A DNA stretch of 35,462 nucleotides, from positions 1 through 35,462 of the forward strand of contig NZ_JAODLR010000031.1 of NCBI RefSeq assembly GCF_025960875.1. The letters are read 5' to 3'. Position numbers and translations under genes: made by a program. The notes beneath the pieces were generated by a model. That model was not told the origin of the DNA, searched no databases, and saw only the letters and a list, made by a program, of their open reading frames with translations. The DNA comes from Crystallibacter permensis. Its GTDB lineage: Bacteria; Actinomycetota; Actinomycetes; Actinomycetales; Micrococcaceae. Positions 28,210 through 35,462 of the stretch are shown in pieces. Each line of letters begins with the position of its first letter. Position 1 is the stretch's first letter.

Positions 28210-30546
28210 TTGATCACAGCCAATTCGAGCGTGAGACGACGGCGAGCCATGGTGGGCCTCGCCGTTGCGCTGCCGCTGACCTTCATCCTGGGCGCCGGCG
28301 CCGTAGCCGCTGCGCCCCAGTCGACGAATGAGGGCAATCACGGAAAGCCCGCTGCGCTGGAGACGCGTGCCAAGAAGATCATCACGGTCAAGGGGCGCCA
28401 GTTCAAGGATCTGAATGGCAACGGCAAGCTTGACGTCTACGAGGACTGGCGAAAGCCGGTCGAGGCTCGAGTTGCAGATCTCGTCGGGCAGATGACCCTT
28501 GAGGAGAAGGCCGGGCTCATGCTCATCGATACGGTGAACGCCTCGTGCGACCCGGAGACTGGCAAGTTCGGCACCGTACCCGACACGGCCGTCGACTACA
28601 TCGACACCCAGCAGATGCACCGGTTCATCTTCCGCAACCTCGTCGACAGCGGCGAGCGCGGTGCCTGCCAGCCCAGCGGCGGCGGCTTCGGGACCAACGT
28701 GCGCGTCACCCCGGGCGAAGCTGCGACGTTCATGAACGAGATCCAGCAGCTGAGCGAGGCCACGCGCCTCGGCATCCCCGTACTGTACAAGTCGAACGCC
28801 CGCAACCACATCGACCCCCAGGCCAGGGCCGGCATCAACGAGGCATCCGGCGCATTCTCTGCGTTCCCCAAGGAAGCAGGCATCGCTGCCGCTGCCCTCG
28901 GCGAGCAGGCGAAGACCACCGGCGAGGCGACCGATGGCGACATGTCCGTCGTCGAGGAGTTCGCCGAAGTCATGGGCGAGGAATGGTCCTCCATCGGCCT
29001 GCGCGGCATGTACGGCTACATGGCCGACCTGTCGACCGAGCCGCGCTGGTACCGTACGCACGAGACGTTCACAGAGGACGCCGACCTGGGCGCGAACATC
29101 ATGGGTGAGCTCGTGGAGTCGCTCCAGGGTGAGGTCGGCAAGGACGGCAACTCCCTGAGCGCAGAGACCGACGTCGCGCTCACCATGAAGCACTTCCCGG
29201 GCGGCGGCCCGCAGGAGCTCGGCCTCGACCCGCACTACGCCTTCGGCAAGGCGCAGGTCTACCCCGGGGATGCCTTCGGCTACCACCTCAAGCCCTTCGA
29301 GGCCGCCATCGAGGCCGGAGTCTCGTCGATCATGCCGTACTACGGTGTGCCGGTCGACGTGACGTACGAGGGTGTGGACTACGACGAGGTCGGCATGGCC
29401 TTCTCCGACCAGATCGTCAACGGCCTGCTGCGCGACCAGATGGGCTTCGACGGCTACGTCAACTCCGATACCGGCATCATCAACGACCGTGCCTGGGGCC
29501 TCGAGGACGCTACCGTTCCTGAGCGCGTCGCCGCAGCCATCAACGGTGGCACGGACACCCTCTCGGGGTTCAACGAGGTGCAGACGATCATCGACCTCGT
29601 CAACACCGGCCTTGTGACCGAAGACCGCGTGGACCTCGCCGCAGAGCGCCTTCTGGCCCCGATGTTCGAGATGGGCCTGTTCGAGGACCCGTACGTCGAC
29701 CCGTCGATCGCCGACTCGACCGTCGGCAGCGACGAGAACCGTGAGGTCGCTCTCGATCTGCAGCGCAAGTCCACCGTGCTCCTGCAGAACCGGGAGATCG
29801 ACAGCGACTCCGTGCTCCCGCTCGACGGCGGCGAGACCGTGTACGTGCTCGGCAACGTCGACGCCGAGGAAGTTGCGGCCTCCGGCCATGACGTCATCGA
29901 TGGCAACGACCCGGCCGAGCAGCGCACTGCTGCGGACGCCGACGTCGCGCTCATCTCGATGACCGCGCGGAACGTCAACACCGGCAGCTACGTCAGCAAC
30001 GACCCGGCCACGGGCCTCAACCCCGAGCACATCAATCCGAGCGCCATCGAGGGCCTCGAAGGCCTCGACGGGAAGAGCCCGTACGGCGCGGCGGACGCAT
30101 GCGTGGTCAACGGCGGTGGCGCGTGCACCGACGACGGGCTGCGCTTCGGCGGCTCCTTCCCGTGGGAGTCGAGCACGCTCGACTTCACCGGCATGAAGGA
30201 CGCCGAGTCGTGGGAGGTCACCCCGTCGCTCGACGCGGTGCAGCAGGTGATGACCGAGGTCGGCACCGAGAACACTGTCCTCGACATCTACTTCCGCCAG
30301 CCGTTCGTGCTCGACGAGGCCAGCGGCCTGCGCGACGCCGGTGCGATCCTCGCCAACTTCGGCAACTCCACCGCGGCGCTCATGGACATCGTCTCGGGCG
30401 AGTTCAACCCGCAGGGCCGCATGCCCTTCGCGTTGGCCGGAACCCGTGAGGCGATTCTCCAGCAGAACAGCGACACTCCGGGCTATGACGAGACCGACGA
30501 CGGGGCGCTCTTCCCCTACGGTTTCGGCCTCAGCTACAAGGAGTAA
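28210..30546 (+). CDS. Secreted glycoside hydrolase family 3 beta-glucosidase-like protein
   Basis: A 778-residue GH3 enzyme starting at TTG 28210 with AAGGAG 7 nt upstream. RRRRAMVGLAVALPLTFILGAGAVAAAPQ is a signal peptide. DLNGNGKLDVYEDWR (about residues 70-85) is an EF-hand-like calcium loop typical of one GH3 branch. The TIM barrel follows, with KHFPGGGPQ and the nucleophile region GFDGYVNSDTG (Asp420), then the GH3 C-terminal alpha/beta sandwich (VALDLQRKSTVLLQN) to FPYGFGLSYKE. It should release terminal glucose or a similar sugar outside the cell. It is monocistronic. Its codon use seems more uniformly GTC/CTC/GAC than its neighbours, a possible sign of transfer. Confidence 0.93.
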   Translation: MITANSSVRRRRAMVGLAVALPLTFILGAGAVAAAPQSTNEGNHGKPAALETRAKKIITVKGRQFKDLNGNGKLDVYEDWRKPVEARVADLVGQMTLEEKAGLMLIDTVNASCDPETGKFGTVPDTAVDYIDTQQMHRFIFRNLVDSGERGACQPSGGGFGTNVRVTPGEAATFMNEIQQLSEATRLGIPVLYKSNARNHIDPQARAGINEASGAFSAFPKEAGIAAAALGEQAKTTGEATDGDMSVVEEFAEVMGEEWSSIGLRGMYGYMADLSTEPRWYRTHETFTEDADLGANIMGELVESLQGEVGKDGNSLSAETDVALTMKHFPGGGPQELGLDPHYAFGKAQVYPGDAFGYHLKPFEAAIEAGVSSIMPYYGVPVDVTYEGVDYDEVGMAFSDQIVNGLLRDQMGFDGYVNSDTGIINDRAWGLEDATVPERVAAAINGGTDTLSGFNEVQTIIDLVNTGLVTEDRVDLAAERLLAPMFEMGLFEDPYVDPSIADSTVGSDENREVALDLQRKSTVLLQNREIDSDSVLPLDGGETVYVLGNVDAEEVAASGHDVIDGNDPAEQRTAADADVALISMTARNVNTGSYVSNDPATGLNPEHINPSAIEGLEGLDGKSPYGAADACVVNGGGACTDDGLRFGGSFPWESSTLDFTGMKDAESWEVTPSLDAVQQVMTEVGTENTVLDIYFRQPFVLDEASGLRDAGAILANFGNSTAALMDIVSGEFNPQGRMPFALAGTREAILQQNSDTPGYDETDDGALFPYGFGLSYKE

Positions 30547-30561
30547 CGCTTTCTCTTCCAC

Positions 30562-30600
30562 TGAAGCGGCGGGCCACCAGAACGGTGGCCCGCCGCTTCA
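30562..30600 (+). terminator. Strong terminator hairpin of the GH3 gene
   Basis: A perfect 17-bp stem: TGAAGCGGCGGGCCACC (30562-30578) pairs with the complementary arm at 30584-30600, with a 5-nt loop AGAAC. It begins 16 bp after the stop codon. Confidence 0.85.
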
Positions 30601-30602
30601 CT

Positions 30603-30738
30603 ATCACCATTGGGTCCGGGCACATGCGTCGACAAGCGCCCCGTGCGCGAAGTTGAGGAATCGAGTCGGCGGACAGATGTCCGGTAAGTGCCTTGGCACT
30701 TTAACTGTGGTGGTACCGAGCGCGCCTATACTTGGGAC
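30603..30738 (+). promoter_or_regulatory. Promoter region of the LAL regulator gene
   Basis: TATACT (30727-30732) ends 6 nt before ATG 30739 and there is no ribosome binding site, indicating a leaderless transcript. ATCACCAT at 30603, followed by GCGTC and ACAAGCGC, weakly resembles the element conserved upstream of the two downstream membrane-protein genes and is at a similar distance from the start (136 bp). The promoter is well supported; the operator copy is tentative. Confidence 0.4.
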
Positions 30739-33438
30739 ATGCCGACGCCGGTGCTGGCTACAAAACTCCATGTTCCCGCATCCCGCCCTCAGATCGTTCC
30801 GCGGCCCCGGCTGCTTGAGCGCCTGAACGAGGGACTGGACTCGGGCCGCAAGCTCACGCTTGCTTGCGCCCCCGCAGGCTTCGGCAAGACCACACTGCTC
30901 AGCGAATGGATCGCTCACAGCAGGCGACGCAACCCGGAAGTACGAGTCGCCTGGCTGTCCCTGGATGAAGGGGACAAGGATCCATCCCGCTTCCTGACGT
31001 ATGTTGTTGCGGCGCTGCAGGGTATCGACGCGGACATTGGTCCAGAGACGATGAGCCTTTTGCCCAATCCCCAGGTGCTGCCGGTTGAGCCGGCCCTGAC
31101 CGCTCTCATCAACGACGTGTCGCGGGTGGGCAGAGAGATCATCCTCGTACTCGATGACTACCATGCGATCCGCGCGCGGCCGATCCATGAGGCCCTCAAT
31201 TTTCTGCTCGACCATCTCCCGCCGCAGTTGCATCTGGCAGTTGCCAGCCGTTCCGATCCGCCTCTCTCCCTGGCCCGCCTGCGAAGCCGGGGCGAACTGA
31301 CCGAACTGCGCGCCGCCGACCTGCGCTTCACTGCCGACGAAGCCGCGGACTTCCTCAACCGGGTCATGGGCCTGGGCCTTTCGACCGATGACATCGCTGC
31401 CCTTGAAACCCGCACCGAGGGCTGGATCGCCGGCTTACAACTGGCCGCCCTCTCCATGCGTGATCACAAAGACATAGCTGGTTTCATCCGCGCGTTCACC
31501 GGCAGCCACCGCTTCGTCATCGACTACCTGATGGAGGAGGTGTTGCAGCACCAGGCCGCTGATGTCCGCAGCTTTCTGCTGAACACCTCCGTTCTCGACC
31601 GCCTGACAGGTCCCCTGTGTGAAGCCGTCACCGGGTTGGACGGCGGAAGCGGAATGCTGGAGAACCTGGAGCGCGACAACCTGTTCGTCGTGCCACTGGA
31701 CGACCGGCGGCAGTGGTATCGCTATCATCACCTCTTCGCCGACGTGCTCCGGTCTCGCATCCTAAAGGAGCAGCCCGACCGGGTACCAGCGCTGCATCAC
31801 ATCGCCAGCGAGTGGTACGAGCGAAATGACCTGCCGGAAGATGCGGTGAAGCACGCGCTGGCTGCCGAGGACTTCGGACGGGCGGCGGACTTAATGGAAT
31901 GGGCCTTGCCGGCAATCCGACGTACCCGACAGGATGCGGTGCTGCTCGGCTGGTTGAAGACGCTCCCGGACGAAGTGGTCCGACGCAGGCCGGTGCTCAG
32001 CGTCTTCTGCGCCTGGATGCTCCTAGTCTCCGGCGACCTCGAAGCGGTCGAGTCCCGGCTGCGGGACGCCGAAAGGAGGCTGGCTTCCGGGGCCGGCACG
32101 TCGGTCAACGGAGAAGAGTTTCGAACGTTACCGGTAACCATCGCCATCTACCGGGCGTCGCTGGCTCAGGCGCTGGGTGATGCGGCAGGCACCGCGGAAC
32201 ATGCCCGGCAGGCGCTTGAGCTGGCTCAGCCAGGCGACTATCTCTCCCACGGCGCGGCGGCCGGATTCCTGGGACTGGCATCGTGGGCTAGCGGAGACCT
32301 CGAGACAGCCCAGCGAACTTTTTCAGATGCCGTGACGAGCCTGCACGCGGCCGGCAACATAGCCGACGAACTGGGCAGCACGATTGTGCTGTCGGACATG
32401 TGGATTGTGCGAGGCCGACTGCACGAGGCACGTCGGATCTACGAGCGGGCCCTGCAGTTGGCGACAGCACAGGGTGAACCGGTTCCACAGTCACTGGCCG
32501 ACCTGCACGTGGGGATCGGTGAGCTTCAGTGCGAGCTCGGCGATCTGGAAGCCGCCAAGCAACATTTGAAGACCAGCACGGCGCTGGGGGCACGTGCTTC
32601 GCTGACGGAAAACCGGTACCGGTGGTTCGTTGCAATGGCTCGGGTCAGCGAGATCGAAGGAGACCCAGACGGCGCGATTGAGTTGCTGGGACAAGCCGAG
32701 CGCCTATACCTGCGGGGATTCCTGCCGGAGGTGCGCCCGATTAGTGCGTTAAAGGCACGGATCTGGATCGCTCAGGGAAGGTTTGCTGAAGCAGAGCGGT
32801 GGGCGAACGAGCACCGCCTGACCGCTGGGGATGACGTCAGGTACCTGCTCGAATTCGGGCACATCACCCTGGCGAGACTGCGCATCGCCCAGTACAAGGT
32901 CAACCGGCAGGGAAGCGAGCTCCATGAGGCCGTGGAGTTGCTGGGCCGCATGCTGGAAGCGGCAGAGGCGGGGGGACGCACTGGAAGCGTGAACGAGATC
33001 CTGGTCTTGCAGGCCCTCGCTCACGAGGCGCAGGGGCAGATGCGGCGGGCTCTGGTGCCGTTGAAACGCGTTTTGGCCTTGGCCGAGCCGGAAGGTTATG
33101 TCCGCCTTTTTATTGATGGAGGTACCCCCATGGCGGTATTGCTGGATGAGGCCGCGCGACAGGGAATCTTCACGGACTATGTTCGTCGTCTACGCCGCGC
33201 CTTCGCGAAATCTCAAGGCGAAAGTCCCAACATTCAGCCTATCGCGGAACCATTGAGCGAACGCGAACTGCAAGTGCTCAAGCTGCTGATTACGGGGTTG
33301 AGCGGGCCGGAGATTGCGCGCCAACTTTTCGTTTCGGTGAACACCTTGCGCACGCACACCAAGCACATCTTTGCAAAGCTCGAAGTGAATAGCCGTGCCG
33401 CGGCCGTCCGCCGCGCAGAAGAGCAGGGCTTGGTGTAG
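30739..33438 (+). CDS. LuxR-family ATP-binding regulator, MalT-like (LAL type)
   Basis: A large (899-residue) STAND-type transcriptional regulator. The N-terminal NTPase has the Walker A APAGFGKTT (residues 44-52) and Walker B LVLDDYH (136-142). The middle (about 390-800) is helical and TPR/MalT-like (ASEWYERNDLPEDAVKHALAAEDFGRAADLME, repeated Ala/Leu helices). The C-terminal LuxR HTH is LSERELQVLKLLITGLSGPEIARQLFVSVNTLRTHTKHIFAKLEVNSRAAAVRRAEEQGLV (about 838-899). Such proteins bind an inducer and ATP, oligomerise and activate transcription. Starts at ATG 30739, leaderless. The two membrane-protein genes downstream carry a shared upstream element and are its likeliest targets (inference). 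Confidence 0.93.
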   Translation: MPTPVLATKLHVPASRPQIVPRPRLLERLNEGLDSGRKLTLACAPAGFGKTTLLSEWIAHSRRRNPEVRVAWLSLDEGDKDPSRFLTYVVAALQGIDADIGPETMSLLPNPQVLPVEPALTALINDVSRVGREIILVLDDYHAIRARPIHEALNFLLDHLPPQLHLAVASRSDPPLSLARLRSRGELTELRAADLRFTADEAADFLNRVMGLGLSTDDIAALETRTEGWIAGLQLAALSMRDHKDIAGFIRAFTGSHRFVIDYLMEEVLQHQAADVRSFLLNTSVLDRLTGPLCEAVTGLDGGSGMLENLERDNLFVVPLDDRRQWYRYHHLFADVLRSRILKEQPDRVPALHHIASEWYERNDLPEDAVKHALAAEDFGRAADLMEWALPAIRRTRQDAVLLGWLKTLPDEVVRRRPVLSVFCAWMLLVSGDLEAVESRLRDAERRLASGAGTSVNGEEFRTLPVTIAIYRASLAQALGDAAGTAEHARQALELAQPGDYLSHGAAAGFLGLASWASGDLETAQRTFSDAVTSLHAAGNIADELGSTIVLSDMWIVRGRLHEARRIYERALQLATAQGEPVPQSLADLHVGIGELQCELGDLEAAKQHLKTSTALGARASLTENRYRWFVAMARVSEIEGDPDGAIELLGQAERLYLRGFLPEVRPISALKARIWIAQGRFAEAERWANEHRLTAGDDVRYLLEFGHITLARLRIAQYKVNRQGSELHEAVELLGRMLEAAEAGGRTGSVNEILVLQALAHEAQGQMRRALVPLKRVLALAEPEGYVRLFIDGGTPMAVLLDEAARQGIFTDYVRRLRRAFAKSQGESPNIQPIAEPLSERELQVLKLLITGLSGPEIARQLFVSVNTLRTHTKHIFAKLEVNSRAAAVRRAEEQGLV

Positions 33439-33467
33439 CGACCCAACAATCGTCGGTCACCCCGTGT

Positions 33468-33522
33468 ATCACCACGGGTGGTGATGACGCGTCACCACAC
33501 GCTTCCGTAGATTCTAGTTGTC
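33468..33522 (+). promoter_or_regulatory. Conserved 55-bp element, copy A, with perfect inverted repeat
   Basis: ATCACCAC (33468-33475) and GTGGTGAT (33478-33485) form a perfect 8-bp inverted repeat with a 2-bp centre, followed by GTCACCACAC (33491-33500) and GCTTCCGTAGATTCT. The block aligns without gaps to 34480-34534 (40 of 55 positions identical by hand count). It lies 133 bp upstream of the membrane-protein gene at 33601. Confidence 0.7.
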
Positions 33523-33600
33523 TTCGGCACCAGCGATGGGCCGTGACGCTTGTTATAGCACTCGTTATTTCGAGCCTTACCCAATAGACAAGAGCCTCAG

Positions 33601-34239
33601 ATGCCGTCCCGAACCCAGATATTTTTACCTGCAGTACTCGTCAAGATCTTTGCCGTTGCCGGATTTCTCTCCGCAGCCATATTGCTGGTGAATGCCGCTA
33701 AGCGGGCCGGACTCATCCCTACGTCGCCTTTCACCCAGCTAGTTGCACCCGTTGCCCAACTCGCCGCTATCGGTCTGGTGATCGGAATCTATATGGTGAT
33801 CTCCAGGAAAGCTGGCTTGCTGGGAGCCTTAGGTGCGATGCTCTCCGTAATGTCGCTGGCCGGCCTCGTCGGGGTCGAATTCGTCCTGAACCTTGTCTTT
33901 CCTTACATTGATTCGGGTGTGATTGCAGCGCTGCGTACTGGCCCGCTTGGTATCGCCCTGACAGTGGTCTCGATGCTGTTCCTCCTCGGTACCGTCGTCT
34001 TCATGTCGGCGCTGTGGCGAACCTCCGGGGTACCTAAGGGCGCGGTCGTCCTCTACACCGCGAGTGCCATTCCCATCGCAATGCGTGTTGTCTTTCCGGA
34101 AACTGTTCTGCAGTTGGGTCTAGTCTGCCTGGCCGTTGCGATCATTTGGCTTTCCACGTGGTTGCTTCAGAACGTCCCTCGCGAGACCGCCGACCGGACA
34201 TCGGTTCGAAATCCGGCCACAGGGGCGATTGCCGGTTAA
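33601..34239 (+). CDS. Multi-pass membrane protein, function unknown
   Basis: A 212-residue protein with about six hydrophobic helices (near residues 8-30, 45-65, 72-98, 112-135, 145-162 and 165-185). I do not recognise a named domain with confidence; the layout recalls DUF4386-like proteins. It resembles the product of the gene at 34579: both have a GxxxGIYxxxxxxxGLLGxxGxxL block after helix 2 and a GPxxxxL..VxxxLxLG block in the second half, so the two are probably distant paralogues. The start lacks a clear ribosome binding site (AGAGCCTC). It follows the LAL regulator by 162 bp and carries element A upstream. Confidence 0.75.
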   Translation: MPSRTQIFLPAVLVKIFAVAGFLSAAILLVNAAKRAGLIPTSPFTQLVAPVAQLAAIGLVIGIYMVISRKAGLLGALGAMLSVMSLAGLVGVEFVLNLVFPYIDSGVIAALRTGPLGIALTVVSMLFLLGTVVFMSALWRTSGVPKGAVVLYTASAIPIAMRVVFPETVLQLGLVCLAVAIIWLSTWLLQNVPRETADRTSVRNPATGAIAG

Positions 34240-34361
34240 CGCCATAGTCAGGAGTTGTGGTGCGGCAGAGCGCCCTTGCTCGGCAGTTTTCCAGATGACC
34301 TGCAGCGGAGAGGAGACGTCCCACGGTTGCGGTTAGGGAATTGGGTGAGGGTAACAAGGTA

Positions 34362-34396
34362 GCCGGTTACGGAAGAAGACCCCTCCCGTAACCGGC
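34362..34396 (+). terminator. Hairpin after the first membrane-protein gene
   Basis: GCCGGTTACGG (34362-34372) and CCGTAACCGGC (34386-34396) are a perfect 11-bp inverted repeat with a 13-nt loop, 123 bp after the stop codon. AGGGTTGTG follows rather than a T tract. Confidence 0.55.
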
Positions 34397-34479
34397 AGGG
34401 TTGTGATCCGCGGTTGTTCTAGCCCGTCCTCCGCGCGCCGGGGACGAGTCTGTTCCAGCGGACGTCCATCACCACATCA

Positions 34480-34534
34480 ATCACCACATGTGGGGACGCC
34501 GTGTCATCACATGCCTCTGTAGCTTCTGAGTATC
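34480..34534 (+). promoter_or_regulatory. Conserved 55-bp element, copy B
   Basis: It starts ATCACCACATGTGG and continues through GTGTCATCACATGCC and TCTGTAGCTTCTG. It aligns without gaps to copy A at 33468-33522. An additional ATCACCAC lies 12 bp upstream (34468-34475). The element is 99 bp upstream of ATG 34579. Conservation across two intergenic regions, stronger than expected for unconstrained DNA, points to a regulator-binding site plus promoter. Confidence 0.7.
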
Positions 34535-34578
34535 CCCTGGCATCCGTCTTGGGCCGATTCAGAACAAGGAGAGCAACC

Positions 34579-35277
34579 ATGAACATCACAACCTCCAAGC
34601 TCACCCGGGCCGCCGGTCTGTGCGCCATGCTGGCAGGGCTGATTTACATCATCAGGCAACCCCTTCATCCGTTGTTCGACGTTTCCGCCGTCAACGGCAG
34701 CAACTGGGCGATTATGGGTTACCTGACCCTAGGCATGTCAGTACTGGGGCTGGCGGGCGTGACCGGAATCTACCTCCGGCAGGTCAAAGAAACCGGTTTG
34801 CTCGGCCTGATCGGGTATCTGCTGTTCGGTTCATGGTTTGTGCTCCTGACGGCTGTCATCTTCGCGCAAACCCTCATCATGCCGCCATTGGCCGCCGAGT
34901 CGCCGCAGTTCGTCAACAGTTTCCTGGTGATTTTCGGCGGCTCCGGCGGCACGGGCGGCAACGTTGATCTGGGGGTCCTAGGGACGATGGGTCCGGTGTC
35001 ATTCGTGCTCTATGTGCTTGGCGGCCTGCTGCTGGGTATTGCAATCTTTCGTGCCGGCATCCTTTCGCGCTGGGCCGCTGCCCTCTTGGTCGTCGGGATG
35101 GTCTTAACCCCTCTGGCCTCGGTATTTCCACAGACGCGCGGCAGTATTTTCGCCGTACCTGTCGGACTGGCTCTTGTCTGGCTGGGATACTCGCTCTGGT
35201 CCGAACAGCGACGGAATGCAGCGCGTCCCGCGACCGGCATGCAAAGCCCCAAGCTCAACCAAACCCTGGCCGTTTGA
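34579..35277 (+). CDS. Multi-pass membrane protein, paralogue-like to the 33601 product
   Basis: A 232-residue protein with six or seven hydrophobic helices (about residues 8-25, 46-66, 74-102, 133-152, 160-178 and 190-205). ATG 34579 is selected because AAGGAG lies 7 nt upstream. LAGVTGIYLRQVKETGLLGLIGYLLFGSWFVLLTAVIFAQTLIMPPLAA parallels the corresponding segment of the preceding gene, and GPVSFVLYVLGGLLLGIAIFRAG parallels its second half. A Gly-rich loop (FGGSGGTGGNVDLG, about 120-133) is specific to this copy. No function is established. Element B upstream suggests that it is co-regulated with the 33601 gene. Confidence 0.78.
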   Translation: MNITTSKLTRAAGLCAMLAGLIYIIRQPLHPLFDVSAVNGSNWAIMGYLTLGMSVLGLAGVTGIYLRQVKETGLLGLIGYLLFGSWFVLLTAVIFAQTLIMPPLAAESPQFVNSFLVIFGGSGGTGGNVDLGVLGTMGPVSFVLYVLGGLLLGIAIFRAGILSRWAAALLVVGMVLTPLASVFPQTRGSIFAVPVGLALVWLGYSLWSEQRRNAARPATGMQSPKLNQTLAV

Positions 35278-35297
35278 AGGCCCGAAGGGGAGCCGTC

Positions 35298-35462
35298 GTG
35301 GATAAGCGGCGTTTCAACGAGGCAGTGAAACCTGACCCTGATGAAAACCCAGCGGTGGCAAGGGCGACTAGGAGGGCGCTGAACAAGGGGCAATTTTGGG
35401 CCGTGGGGTTCGCTTTCGTGCCCTTTCCGGGGCCTTGGGCGGCGCGCTGGGGGGTCTCCATT
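35298..35462 (+). CDS. Partial hypothetical protein (N-terminus only)
   Basis: A GTG at 35298, with GGGGAG 5 nt upstream, opens a frame of 55 codons that leaves the window: a basic/acidic N-terminus (MDKRRFNEAVKPDPDENPAVAR...) followed by a possible membrane segment starting FWAVGFAFVPFPGPWAARWG. It lies 20 bp after the preceding gene and may be co-transcribed. The protein is not recognised, and an opposite-strand frame also exists here, so the call is tentative. Confidence 0.45.
   Translation, partial: MDKRRFNEAVKPDPDENPAVARATRRALNKGQFWAVGFAFVPFPGPWAARWGVSI

Larger units (their letters stand above)
34240..34578 (+). other. 339-bp intergenic region between the two paralogous membrane-protein genes
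   Basis: No gene is visible. It contains the terminator-like hairpin at 34362-34396, the conserved element B at 34480-34534 with an additional ATCACCAC at 34468, and the AAGGAG ribosome binding site of the downstream gene. The stretch GTAACAAGGTAGCCG at about 34351 matches the 3' end of 16S rRNA for 15 nt, which I regard as chance. Confidence 0.6.

Noticed and set aside
27745-30561. A 938-codon open frame on the minus strand opposite the GH3 gene.
   Set aside because: It is the shadow of a GC-rich gene: the plus strand has a signal peptide, GH3 motifs and a ribosome binding site, while the minus frame has no recognisable domain and biased composition.
34349-34366. GTAACAAGGTAGCCG matches the conserved 3' end of 16S rRNA.
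   Set aside because: The match is only about 15 nt, diverges immediately on both sides and has no rRNA context; the following bases belong to a perfect hairpin. A chance match is the simplest explanation.

Overview
The window looks like chromosomal DNA of a pigmented, high-GC actinobacterium of the Micrococcaceae (Arthrobacter and relatives). The evidence is the strong G/C third-position bias, the frequent GTG/TTG starts, several apparently leaderless genes (a TANNNT -10 box only 5-7 nt before the start codon), and an intact C50 carotenoid gene set. Genus is inference.

Layout. 1-1500: a partial gene, two small uncharacterised proteins and a DUF6328-type membrane protein. 1551-8243: the carotenoid locus, with a MarR regulator (candidate CrtR), idi facing the other way, then the tightly overlapping operon crtE-crtB-crtI-crtYe-crtYf-crtEb. 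This is the route DMAPP/IPP to GGPP, phytoene, lycopene, then a C50 carotenoid of the decaprenoxanthin/sarcinaxanthin type. 8186-12844: a light/stress neighbourhood. A three-gene minus-strand operon (photolyase, family 2 glycosyltransferase, SDR-DUF2867), each pair joined by an ATGA overlap, is divergent from a long TspO/MBR-like membrane protein. The divergent promoters sit in a perfect 9-bp inverted repeat whose half-site resembles one in the crt promoter.

12891-17139: small coiled-coil protein, CPA-type Na+/H+ antiporter, Dps, then a metal module (CmtR-like ArsR sensor, CDF-type transporter, membrane-anchored DsbA-like protein). 17412-21221: ABM monooxygenase, cupin, HIBYL-CoA hydrolase-like crotonase, a small secreted two-cysteine protein, and a MerR regulator with a perfect 16-bp palindrome upstream of a zinc alcohol dehydrogenase. 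21284-25963: a frameshifted SRPBCC gene, an HTH/MFS operon divergent from a PH-like/alpha-beta hydrolase fusion, and a DedA protein. 25960-27970: a fumarylacetoacetate hydrolase remnant, and a TetR regulator divergent from a DUF2306 protein across two copies of a GTGTAC-type operator. 28210-30546: a secreted GH3 beta-glucosidase closed by a 17-bp-stem terminator.

30739-35462: a large MalT-like (LAL) LuxR regulator followed by two related multi-pass membrane proteins. The two membrane genes carry a conserved 55-bp upstream element (40/55 identical by hand alignment), and a weaker version may lie before the regulator itself. This is the best candidate in the window for an undescribed regulon. 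A truncated gene runs off the right end.
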